59,613 nt of DNA, taken from the NCBI GenBank assembly GCA_947259195.1, contig CAMYLC010000155.1, positions 80,899 through 140,511 on the forward strand. The letters run 5' to 3'. Below the pieces are notes generated by a model. The model was not told the DNA's origin. It did no database searches and saw only the letters and a list, made by a program, of their open reading frames with translations. Positions 52,454 to 59,613 of the stretch are shown piece after piece. Source of the DNA: Thermoanaerobaculia bacterium (GTDB taxonomy: Bacteria > Acidobacteriota > Thermoanaerobaculia > Multivoradales > JAHEKO01). Position 1 is the stretch's first letter. The number at the start of each line of letters is the position of its first letter. A program made the translations under genes and the position numbers.

Positions 52454-54082
52454 ATGCCCAGCGACGCCTTGAGGAGGCTGATGGTCACCACAGGGCTTGT
52501 CTGTCTTTGCTTCCCAGGAAGCTTGGCAGCGCGGAAGCTGACCCTCCGGCAGATCAGTCTCGAGCTCCCCGGAGCGCCCGCTCTCGTGCTGCCGGCCGAT
52601 GTCGACCAAGATGGAAGACTCGATCTCGCCGTGGTCGTGGCCTACACAGAGTGGGACCAGATCGACATCCAGGAAGTCAGCGAGATGCAGGGCGTCGAGG
52701 GGCTGGTCGAGATCCTGACCGTGATCCCGACGCTCACGGATCGTCGCGAGCTGTGGGTGTTTCGATCTACCGAAGCTGGTGACTATCAGCCGTTGGGCGA
52801 GGCCTTGCCACTGGATCTGTCGATTCTCTCGCTGGCAGCGACGTCCGATGGCTCGCTGATCCTCGCACTCACGGATCGAGGGGTTTCAGTGCTGCGCCTC
52901 AGCGAAGTTGACGCCGGGACGCGTCTGGTCCTGGAGCCTTGGTTCGACAGGCGGCCGGTGATGGCAGGTAGTGGAGTCTTTCTCCCCAACCTCGAGCTGC
53001 TGCACGACCTCGACGGCGATGGCAAGGCAGATCTGCTGATACCAACCCGCGATGGACTGGCGGTCGTTCTGGGGCCATTGGGACGGGCCCCAGGAAGCTT
53101 GTCCAGCTTCGTGCGGCTGCCTGGGGAACAGAATCGGGTGAATGGCGAGGTCATCTTCCACTATCCCCTGCCAGTTGTCAGGCAAGTGGATGGCGACGGC
53201 CTGCCGGACCTGCTCGTGCCCGATCTGAATCGCGACTGGCAGCATTTCCACGTGTTGCGGAGTGCTGGCGCCGGCAGCTTCGAATCACCCATCAGGTTGT
53301 CTGGCGAGGACGACTCGGAGGCATTCCCGATTGTCCACTTCGGGGATCTGGACGGCGATGGGGTCGCGGAGTTCGTCACGGAGGAGGATTTGAGTGACGA
53401 CGATGCCGGTATCCGCAAGGAGGTACGGCAGGCCAAGCGTCCTCCGGTCCGCTACCGCCTACATCGAGCTCGGCAGAATCTCGACATGGAAAGCGAGCCC
53501 TACGAGCAGTTCGAGGCGATCGGCTACGCGTTCGAAGAGGAAGATTCGGAGTTCCGCCTGCCGGCGGGGTTTCAGGATCTGGACGGCGATGGCCTTCAGG
53601 ACCTGATCAGCATCACCCTGGAGTTTTCTCTTTTCAAGGCGCTGAGTATATTGGCGACGAAGAGAATCAGCATCGGCCTCGACTTCCATGTCTGGTGTCA
53701 GGATGCCGCCGGCGGCTTCGACCCGGTCGAGGAGCTGGACCTTTCTGGGCGCTTTCGGTTGAATTTGAACAACCTCCGTGTCGGTCAACTGTCACAATTC
53801 GCCGGCGACTTCGACGGCGACGGGCGTACCGACTTCGTGCAGATGGGTAGGGGGCGCAAGGTGACGATTCATCGGGGTGGGGAGGGCTGCAGCTTCCCCT
53901 CTGAGCCCGATCTCTCGATTCGTTTGCTGGACGAGCCGAAAGACCTGAGCCTGGTGCAGGTCCGCGATCTCGACGGCGACGGGCGAGCCGACCTGATGGT
54001 GACTCAACCCGAGGGTCGACGGGAAATGGGTGTGACGCCGAGAGCCCGGCTGGACCTCTACATGAGCGGAGGCCGGCCGTGA
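52454..54082 (+). CDS. Secreted FG-GAP/VCBS repeat protein
   Basis: A 542-residue exported protein. The signal peptide RRLMVTTGLVCLCFPGSLAA precedes calcium-binding propeller repeats with the 'D-x-D-G-D-G-x-x-D-L' loop: PADVDQDGRLDLAVV, LHDLDGDGKADLLIP, FGDLDGDGVAEFV, FQDLDGDGLQDLIS, AGDFDGDGRTDFV and VRDLDGDGRADLMVT. No catalytic domain is visible, so a binding or scaffold role is likely. It begins 1 base after the DUF885 stop codon; an internal ATG (52481) with GAGGAGG nearby would still leave a signal peptide. The next FG-GAP gene overlaps its end by 4 bases. Confidence 0.85.
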   Translation: MPSDALRRLMVTTGLVCLCFPGSLAARKLTLRQISLELPGAPALVLPADVDQDGRLDLAVVVAYTEWDQIDIQEVSEMQGVEGLVEILTVIPTLTDRRELWVFRSTEAGDYQPLGEALPLDLSILSLAATSDGSLILALTDRGVSVLRLSEVDAGTRLVLEPWFDRRPVMAGSGVFLPNLELLHDLDGDGKADLLIPTRDGLAVVLGPLGRAPGSLSSFVRLPGEQNRVNGEVIFHYPLPVVRQVDGDGLPDLLVPDLNRDWQHFHVLRSAGAGSFESPIRLSGEDDSEAFPIVHFGDLDGDGVAEFVTEEDLSDDDAGIRKEVRQAKRPPVRYRLHRARQNLDMESEPYEQFEAIGYAFEEEDSEFRLPAGFQDLDGDGLQDLISITLEFSLFKALSILATKRISIGLDFHVWCQDAAGGFDPVEELDLSGRFRLNLNNLRVGQLSQFAGDFDGDGRTDFVQMGRGRKVTIHRGGEGCSFPSEPDLSIRLLDEPKDLSLVQVRDLDGDGRADLMVTQPEGRREMGVTPRARLDLYMSGGRP

Positions 54083-55584
54083 AGCGGCTCGACACAGCGC
54101 TTACCCTCCTCCTCCTGGCGACTTCGATTCCATCTTTCGCGGCGGCAGAACAGACTGGCGCCAGGACATCCGGTGCCGTCAGGTCGAGTGAGACTCCGGG
54201 CGTCAGTCTGACGGAGGTCGTAGTCCCCGGCCCCTTGGTGACCTTCGAGGCCTACCAGTCGCCTTCAGGCGAGCGATCACTGATACTCCTGGTGGAGCCT
54301 GCCGAAGACTCCGCAGGGCCGCGCTTCATTTATGAGCTTCGGATGGCAGATGCTGCGCGGCTGAGTGATCTGCCGATGGTCCTGCCACCGGACACGGATT
54401 CCCTGGCGTCGGTGGATCTGGCCGGCGATGGCACTGCCGAGCTGCTGGTCGGCGAGCACGGCAGGGTCTTCCGACTAGTCGGTGAAGGCAAGCTCGAGCT
54501 GGTGTTCGAAGGAGAGGGAGTCGATCTCAAGGGCAGGGCACGCTCGAGTGTCGATGGTTCGACCGTGGCGGCCAGCGACCTCGTCCTGGCCGCAATCGGC
54601 AGTGCGAAGCGATTGAATCTGGATCCGGAAGAGGGGCGCCTTCGGGAAACCCAGAGCTACGGGATACCGGTGAAAGCGCGAATGCAGGGCAGATGGCTGC
54701 GTCTTTCCTCACCCCTGGTCTCCGCTCTTGCCTCGCCAGACTCGCCGCGAGAATTCACCTATATGGTCGGTCCCGAGCCGATCGGTGATCGGCGATTGCG
54801 GACTCTCATCCTCGAGCCCGGTAGCGGCCCCGAGGGAGCTGTGCGGGAACTATGGTCTCAATTGCCCTCGCCCGAGACGGTGGAGGAGAGTCAGTATGCG
54901 CTCCTGGATGGCGAGATTGTTCTCCTGGTCACGACTATCCAGGCCGACAAAGTGGGAATTTTCGAAAAGGAGAAGCTCCGAGTTCTGCGGTTGTCCGAGG
55001 ATCGAAGCCGATCCGGCGCCAAACCGATACTGGAGGTGAAGTCTCGGACCCGCAACTGGTACCGCCCTGGGGTGGGTGTGTTCGATGTGAACCGTGATGG
55101 CTTCGACGATGTCGTTCTGGTCCAGCCGAAGGGTCTCGGGGGCGGCAAGCTTGTCGTCGAGGCCTTCATGGGATCCGGTTCGGGGGCATTCGAGGGGCAG
55201 ACACGCAGGAGCAATTTGGAGGTTGAGACTGAGACCTGGAGTTATGGGCAGGATACGAATCAGGATGGGTTCCCCGATCTGGTCCTCATCGAAGGCGAGA
55301 CCTTGCTGGTCTTTGTGGGCAATCGCGAGGCCACGGGCGACCTGGTCGTGAATGAAGAGCCCATCTGGCGGGTACCCATCGGGACGGTCAATGACCGCCT
55401 GCAGGTTGTCGACGTGGTGGGCGACGAGCGCCCCGAGGTCGTGCTGATCGAGAGAGAGGGGACTGGCTTCCGATTGGATGAATCGCCTGAAGAAGACAGT
55501 TGCGGGGCCGTCTCGGATACCGAGGAGAAACCGATTCGAGGTCGGCTCAGCCTGGTCGTATTCTCCAGCCAGACCGGTGGCTAG
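54079..55584 (+). CDS. Secreted FG-GAP-like repeat protein, last gene of the DUF885 operon
   Basis: A 501-residue exported protein (signal peptide LTLLLLATSIPSFAAAEQ). Its repeats are more degenerate than those of the upstream gene: VDLAGDGTAELLVGE, FDVNRDGFDDVVLV and DTNQDGFPDLVLI keep the Asp-rich loops, while other blades have lost them. GTG 54079 overlaps the previous stop by 4 bases, so the two propellers are translationally coupled and may form a pair. The gene ends 5 bases before the stop of the convergent ResB-CcsA gene. No enzyme motif is seen. Confidence 0.78.
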   Translation: MKRLDTALTLLLLATSIPSFAAAEQTGARTSGAVRSSETPGVSLTEVVVPGPLVTFEAYQSPSGERSLILLVEPAEDSAGPRFIYELRMADAARLSDLPMVLPPDTDSLASVDLAGDGTAELLVGEHGRVFRLVGEGKLELVFEGEGVDLKGRARSSVDGSTVAASDLVLAAIGSAKRLNLDPEEGRLRETQSYGIPVKARMQGRWLRLSSPLVSALASPDSPREFTYMVGPEPIGDRRLRTLILEPGSGPEGAVRELWSQLPSPETVEESQYALLDGEIVLLVTTIQADKVGIFEKEKLRVLRLSEDRSRSGAKPILEVKSRTRNWYRPGVGVFDVNRDGFDDVVLVQPKGLGGGKLVVEAFMGSGSGAFEGQTRRSNLEVETETWSYGQDTNQDGFPDLVLIEGETLLVFVGNREATGDLVVNEEPIWRVPIGTVNDRLQVVDVVGDERPEVVLIEREGTGFRLDESPEEDSCGAVSDTEEKPIRGRLSLVVFSSQTGG

Positions 55585-55589
55585 ATCTC

Positions 55590-57911
55590 TCAGCCGGTGA
55601 TTCGCAGACCCGCAGGACTCTTCGGCCGGCGGCGATGAGCGAACCAGCCAACGGCGAGGAAGGCGACTTCCACCAGGCCCAGCATGATCATCCACCGGAC
55701 GACGCTGGACTCACCGAAGCCGTAGGAGTGAAGGCCCGCGGTGAGTACGAAATTCACCCCGATGTAGGTCATTAGGACGGCCCAGAAGGCGACGATACTG
55801 AATGCGGCTGTACCGAAGGGACCGATCAATCGGTCGAAGCGACCGTGCAGGATCGCCATGTAGGCCAGGAAAGCGATCAACGACCAGACTTCCTTCGGAT
55901 CCCAGCCCCAGTACCTGCCCCAGGAAGATGCCGCCCAGATGGAGCCGGTGATGATCCCGGCTGCCAGGAGGATCGAGCCGACCTGGATGTACCAGTAGAG
56001 CAGTTGGTTCGTCTTTCGGACCAGGTCCTGGCGGTCTCTGCCGAAGATCTCGATACCGATCTGCATGTGGGCGAGTAGCACTCCGACGGCGAAGACCGAG
56101 TAGCTCAACATGGTGATGGGCACATGGATCGCAAGCCAGGGAGTTCCTGACAGGACCGGAGGCATGGGATGGACGAAGGGGTCCATCGGCAACAAATCGA
56201 TCAGAATCATGGTCAGGGTGGAAACCAAAGCCGCGTTGAGGACCACCAGGCGGTTGCGAATGGAACCCATCGCTACCAGCGCGAACAAGCCGACTCCCCA
56301 GGCCAGGAAGAGCATCGACTCGTACATATTGGAGGCTGGAATGCGGCCAGCGATCTGCCACCGGGTAGCGAGTCCCCAGCTCATGACAGCGAAGCCTAGA
56401 AACAGCGCTCCCGCGGCGAGCCAATCGAGCCAGCGGCGAGGCTTGATCCATGCCGACAAGGAGGCGAGCGTGGCGACCAGGAGCACCAACCAGGCGATCC
56501 GACTTGGACGCACCCGGTTGTAACTGACTTCCAGCTGCATGGCCTTGTGGCTTGGATATCCAGCTGGGTTCGATGCCTTTAGGCGGCTTTCGATGTCTAA
56601 GAGATCCTGCAGGCTCTCGAAGCGCTGCGGTTGGCTCCAGTCGGCCTGCGGATCAGACGGGTCGGGTATCAACCTGAGGGTGCGCCGGGTCGTGAACTGC
56701 TGCAGCCAGACCAGTCGGCGCTCGACCTTCTGGGCCGCCTTCATCAGCGGATCAAGGGGCTCTTCGATCTCCGACCTGCTGCGGGCCTCTCGGATCAACT
56801 CCATCAGCCTGGGGATCGACGCGAGCTGCTGAAACGACGCGTAGCGGGTACCGGGTGGCAGTGAGAGCTCGGCGGCGAGCTGGGAGCTGTCGAGCTTGAC
56901 GATAGGCTCGTTGCTCCAGCGCTCCGGTTCGACGACCCAGCTGACGGCCATGGCCACCGGATCGATTCCACTCCAGGTTCGCTTTCCGGTGACGTTCCAG
57001 ATGCCCTCTCTGGCTAGGGTGTCCAGGGGCATGACACGGCCATCATGCTGGACAGGCAGCGTGCGCAGCGCGGCAACGGCCTGATCATCCGGCAAGCCGC
57101 TCGGGTCGACCTCGGCCCAAAGGGTTGCACCCCCGGCCGACAGTCCCAGGATCAGGAGCAGCAGAGAGATCTTGAGGGCCGGGCTGCCTGCTCGGACCTC
57201 CGGAGGCATTTGCCGGTATTGCCTCAGCCGCGTGATCAGAACCGTGATCATGCCCAGAATCAAAAGCACGTAGCCGGCGAAGACCAGAGGTTGCCCGGGG
57301 TCCTTGGAGACCGACAGGACGGTCATTTCTCGGCCTTCCTCCTGGCGGTAGCTGCTCTGGAAGAAGCGATAGCCACCGTAGGCGAGCTCGTGGTTCATCT
57401 CGATGTCGGCGGCGTACACCTGCCCCGATTGAGGGTTTCCCACGCGGACCCGGCTGCGGAATTGTGCCGGACGCATGGTGCCAGGGTAGTAGTCGATCTC
57501 GAAAGCATCCAGGTGCACTGTGAACGGCAGGGTGTGCTCCACGAGTTGACCAGGCTGGCTGGAATCGACAAACACGTCGCTGGACTGTCCTTCCCATAGC
57601 GCCAGCTGTCCCTCGATCTTGGCGAATTGCGTGATCCCGGCGCCGAGCAGAATGATCACGATCGAAGCATGGGTGAGGGCGAAACCGATGCGTTCCTTGC
57701 CCCAGGGCCAGCGTTCCCAGAGCGAGCAGACGATGTTGATCCCGAGAAGAGCCAACAGTCCCTGGAACCAGGGTGCGTAGTAGATGGCCCGGGCAGCCTG
57801 CGTACCGAGCCTCGATTCGACGATCGTGGCCGCTCCGAGCACCAGTACGAGGAACACTAGCAGCGCGGTATTCAACTTCAGGGATGCAAGCCATCGAAAC
57901 CACTTGGGCAT
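55590..57911 (-). CDS. Fused ResB-CcsA cytochrome c biogenesis protein
   Basis: A 773-residue inner-membrane protein that joins both parts of the system II heme delivery complex. The N-terminal ResB part (about 1-240) has helices near residues 10, 60 and 80 and a periplasmic domain with EIDYYPGTM and FFQSSYRQE. The CcsA part (about 500-750) carries the heme-handling WGRYWGWDPKEVWSLI and several conserved histidines (for example IHVPITML, AILHGRF). Between them is a long periplasmic insert (about 280-480) reminiscent of ResB fusions in Bacteroidota and Epsilonproteobacteria. ATG 57911 follows GGAGAG. It shows that this cell makes c-type cytochromes. Confidence 0.94.
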   Translation of the reverse strand: MPKWFRWLASLKLNTALLVFLVLVLGAATIVESRLGTQAARAIYYAPWFQGLLALLGINIVCSLWERWPWGKERIGFALTHASIVIILLGAGITQFAKIEGQLALWEGQSSDVFVDSSQPGQLVEHTLPFTVHLDAFEIDYYPGTMRPAQFRSRVRVGNPQSGQVYAADIEMNHELAYGGYRFFQSSYRQEEGREMTVLSVSKDPGQPLVFAGYVLLILGMITVLITRLRQYRQMPPEVRAGSPALKISLLLLILGLSAGGATLWAEVDPSGLPDDQAVAALRTLPVQHDGRVMPLDTLAREGIWNVTGKRTWSGIDPVAMAVSWVVEPERWSNEPIVKLDSSQLAAELSLPPGTRYASFQQLASIPRLMELIREARSRSEIEEPLDPLMKAAQKVERRLVWLQQFTTRRTLRLIPDPSDPQADWSQPQRFESLQDLLDIESRLKASNPAGYPSHKAMQLEVSYNRVRPSRIAWLVLLVATLASLSAWIKPRRWLDWLAAGALFLGFAVMSWGLATRWQIAGRIPASNMYESMLFLAWGVGLFALVAMGSIRNRLVVLNAALVSTLTMILIDLLPMDPFVHPMPPVLSGTPWLAIHVPITMLSYSVFAVGVLLAHMQIGIEIFGRDRQDLVRKTNQLLYWYIQVGSILLAAGIITGSIWAASSWGRYWGWDPKEVWSLIAFLAYMAILHGRFDRLIGPFGTAAFSIVAFWAVLMTYIGVNFVLTAGLHSYGFGESSVVRWMIMLGLVEVAFLAVGWFAHRRRPKSPAGLRITG

Positions 57912-58300
57912 GGAGCTCTCCAGGTCGTTCAGCCGTCAGCGAGGGCCGAGTATACGGCAAAGGCCCGGTGCCTACACGCCCTCACACGCTTTGGTCGATA
58001 GGCTCTTCCAGGAGGTGGTTTCGGTCTCCAGTGGGCATGCCACCTTTTGAGGATGGCAACGGCGATGTAACATATCAGGCAAGCCGAAATTCGCCGCCGA
58101 GACAGTGCAGAGGAAAGAAGAGGAAAAGCGTGATGCAGAGCTACCTGACAGAGGTAGTCGGCACGTTGACAGCCGGTCTGGGAGAAGATGGCAACGATCT
58201 GAGTCCATGAGCTTGGTGGTCCGAATCGATCGCGAAGCGTGGGGCCAGTGACAGTGGCGAGCCACCAAAGAACGAGAGGTTGCAAGGAAAGGGGCACTTC
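57912..58300. other. Intergenic region between the ResB-CcsA and LemA genes
   Basis: 389 bases with no credible gene. It carries the -10 of the ResB-CcsA promoter and, toward the LemA gene, a perfect TTGACA at 58166-58171 that lacks a matching -10 at 16-18 bases. GATGGCAACG occurs twice in direct orientation (from 58054 and from 58187), and GTGGCGAGCCAC near 58252 is a small inverted repeat. Confidence 0.5.
57949..57954 (-). promoter_or_regulatory. -10 element of the ResB-CcsA gene
   Basis: TATACT on the minus strand lies 37 bases before ATG 57911. No good -35 is seen at the expected distance. Confidence 0.4.
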
Positions 58301-58897
58301 ATGAGGCGTTCAGTTTGGGTGTTGGTCGTCGTGGCGGGATTGGCCCTGTCGGGCTGTGGATACAACACGCTGCAAACCCAGGACGAGCAGGTAAAAGCTG
58401 GCTGGTCCGAGGTGTTGAACCAGTACCAACGGCGAGCCGATTTGATCCCGAATCTGGTCAATACAGTCAAGGGCTATGCGGAGTACGAGGGAGACGTGCT
58501 GATCCAGGTCACCGAAGCTCGCTCCAGGGTCGGGCAGATACAGGCCACTCCGGACATGGTCGATGATCCACAAGCTCTGGCCGACTACCAGGCGGCACAG
58601 GGGGAGTTGACCGGTGCCCTGAGTCGACTGCTCCTGGTTGTGGAGCAGTATCCTGATTTGAAGGCCAACGAGAATTTTCGCGATCTACAAGCGCAGCTCG
58701 AGGGTACCGAGAACCGTATCGCGGTGGCTCGCAATCGCTATATCCAGAGCGTTCAGGGGTTCAACATGACGGTGCGCAGATTCCCGACGAATCTCACTGC
58801 CAAGGTCTTCGGCTATGAAGTCAAACCCACCTTCGAGGTCGAAGACGAAGCGGTCCTGGCCGCGCCGCCAACTGTCGACTTCGGCGACGGAACCTGA
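58301..58897 (+). CDS. lemA: LemA family lipoprotein
   Basis: From ATG 58301 (AAGGGG upstream) this is a 198-residue LemA protein. The N-terminus SVWVLVVVAGLALSGC is a lipoprotein signal (lipobox LSGC), where many LemA proteins have a plain membrane helix. The conserved parts follow: YNTLQTQDEQVKAGWSEV, QYQRRADLIPNLVNTVKGYA, LSRLLLVVEQYPDLKANENF, and QLEGTENRIAVARNRYI, ending with RFPTNLTAKVFGYEVKPTFE. LemA is an envelope protein of unclear role that often pairs with TPM-domain proteins; such a gene starts 1 base after its stop. Confidence 0.93.
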   Translation: MRRSVWVLVVVAGLALSGCGYNTLQTQDEQVKAGWSEVLNQYQRRADLIPNLVNTVKGYAEYEGDVLIQVTEARSRVGQIQATPDMVDDPQALADYQAAQGELTGALSRLLLVVEQYPDLKANENFRDLQAQLEGTENRIAVARNRYIQSVQGFNMTVRRFPTNLTAKVFGYEVKPTFEVEDEAVLAAPPTVDFGDGT

Positions 58898-58898
58898 G

Positions 58899-59613
58899 GT
58901 GCGACTCGAGGGGAATCGTCGCGCGCAACGGGTTTGGCGGCGGGCCCTTGGGTGGCAGATCGTTCTCGCCACCCTGTTGTGGAGCGGTCTTGCGGCTGCC
59001 GAAGTGCCGGTTCCGGAACTGAAGAGTAGAGTCACAGACCAGACTTCGACGCTGGATGGCGCCGCACTCGCGGCCCTCGAGGAGCGGCTGGCGGCGTTCG
59101 AATCCAGAACCGGCAGCCAGATCGCAGTCCTCGTGATACCGACGACGGAGCCGGAGGCTGTCGAGCAGTATGCGCTGCGGGTAGCTGAAGATTGGAAGCT
59201 GGGGCGGGAGGGTATCGACGACGGAGCGCTGCTTCTGGTGGCCCTCGAGGATCGAAACGTCCGTATCGAGGTGGGCTATGGGCTAGAGGGAGCGCTCACA
59301 GATCTTGCCTCGAGGAGGATCATCAGCGAGTCGATCCTCCCCAGGTTTCGATCCGGTGACGTTCCCGGTGGCATCGAGTTGGGGGTCGAGAGAATGATCG
59401 CCGTGGCCGAGGGGGAGCCCCTTCCGGAGCCTCAGCCCGAGTGGGAGCCGGGTCCCTGGGCAGGCTTGAAGAGCCTCCTTCCATTCTTGCTGATAGTGGC
59501 TTTCATCGCCGGGGGCTTTCTGCGAATGCTGTTCGGACGGTTTTGGGGATCCCTCGCCGGAGCCACGATTGCCGGAGTGATCGTCTGGTTGCTGAGCAGC
59601 CTGCTGATGGTGG
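58899..59613 (+). CDS. TPM-domain membrane protein, 3' end beyond window
   Basis: A partial frame from GTG 58899 runs through 238 codons to the window edge. A basic start and signal sequence (WQIVLATLLWSGLAAAE) lead into a TPM (Psb32/YgcG-like) domain at about 45-175: LAALEERLAAFESRTGSQIA, VLVIPTTEPEAVEQYALRV, WKLGREGIDDGALLLVALE, NVRIEVGYGLEGAL and ASRRIISESILPRF. A membrane helix (LLPFLLIVAFIAGGFL) and the start of a second follow. TPM domains have a phosphatase-like fold, but the role of bacterial copies is unknown. It is coupled to the LemA gene, a common arrangement. Confidence 0.88.
   Translation, partial: MRLEGNRRAQRVWRRALGWQIVLATLLWSGLAAAEVPVPELKSRVTDQTSTLDGAALAALEERLAAFESRTGSQIAVLVIPTTEPEAVEQYALRVAEDWKLGREGIDDGALLLVALEDRNVRIEVGYGLEGALTDLASRRIISESILPRFRSGDVPGGIELGVERMIAVAEGEPLPEPQPEWEPGPWAGLKSLLPFLLIVAFIAGGFLRMLFGRFWGSLAGATIAGVIVWLLSSLLMV

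Noticed and set aside
58166..58171. Perfect TTGACA upstream of the LemA gene
   Set aside because: No -10-like hexamer at 16-18 bases, so I mention it in the intergenic entry but do not call a promoter.

Overview
The window reads as one contiguous stretch of chromosome from a GC-rich, Gram-negative-type bacterium. Lipobox signal peptides, an OmpA-type lipoprotein, a MacB/HlyD-type efflux operon and a fused ResB-CcsA cytochrome c maturation protein all point to an outer membrane and a respiring cell. The mix of PEGA-like Ser/Thr kinase, bactofilin, YVTN and FG-GAP propellers, DUF885 and DUF2911 proteins, bacterial Elp3 and an SPL-like radical SAM protein resembles Acidobacteriota (Thermoanaerobaculia-like) or a deltaproteobacterial/myxococcal relative. 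That placement is inferred from gene content, not from a marker gene. I see no rRNA, no intact tRNA, no CRISPR array, no insertion sequence and no phage genes.

Layout. 1-4.8 kb: the end of a class I fumarase/tartrate dehydratase gene with its terminator, then gdhA followed by a receiver-fused PEP-synthase-like ATP-grasp protein. 5.0-9.4 kb: an efflux operon (adaptor, two permeases, ATPase). 9.5-14 kb: a PHP/DUF3604-like lipoprotein, a small membrane protein, a nitronate monooxygenase-like enzyme and a YVTN propeller. 14.1-19.4 kb: a run of four genes (exported PIMT, membrane spermidine-synthase-like protein, cytidylate-kinase-like protein, radical SAM protein). 19.5-24.6 kb: a fatty acyl reduction locus (FAR-like reductase, SDR, and an acyl-ACP-reductase-like protein with a new N-terminal half and a C-terminal membrane anchor). 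24.6-29.3 kb: hybrid histidine kinase, arginase, a double ABM protein and an RsbW-like ATPase. 29.4-29.7 kb: two fused pseudogene fragments.

30-34.1 kb: a sigma-70 factor, then bacterial Elp3 head to head with a Trm9/ALKBH8-like methyltransferase. In eukaryotes these two activities act in sequence on the wobble uridine of tRNA. 34.3-39.2 kb: GGDEF protein, FHA protein, Ser/Thr kinase, methyltransferase lipoprotein. 39.3-45.6 kb: an OmpA lipoprotein and a bactofilin transcribed from a consensus sigma-54 promoter. This lies next to a divergent NtrC-family regulator, sensor kinase and lipoprotein that match the E. coli GlrR-GlrK-QseG arrangement. An FG-GAP lipoprotein follows, with a good sigma-70 promoter. 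45.6-50.3 kb: DUF434 protein, FHA-membrane-trypsin protease, small membrane protein, SPL-like radical SAM protein, DUF2911 protein. 50.7-55.6 kb: DUF885 protein and two FG-GAP proteins. 55.6 kb to the end: ResB-CcsA fusion, LemA and the start of a TPM-domain protein.

The three observations most worth testing are a possible bacterial Elp3/Trm9 wobble-uridine pathway, the membrane-anchored AAR/FAR fatty alcohol module, and the sigma-54-controlled bactofilin/OmpA envelope operon beside a GlrRK-QseG-like system.
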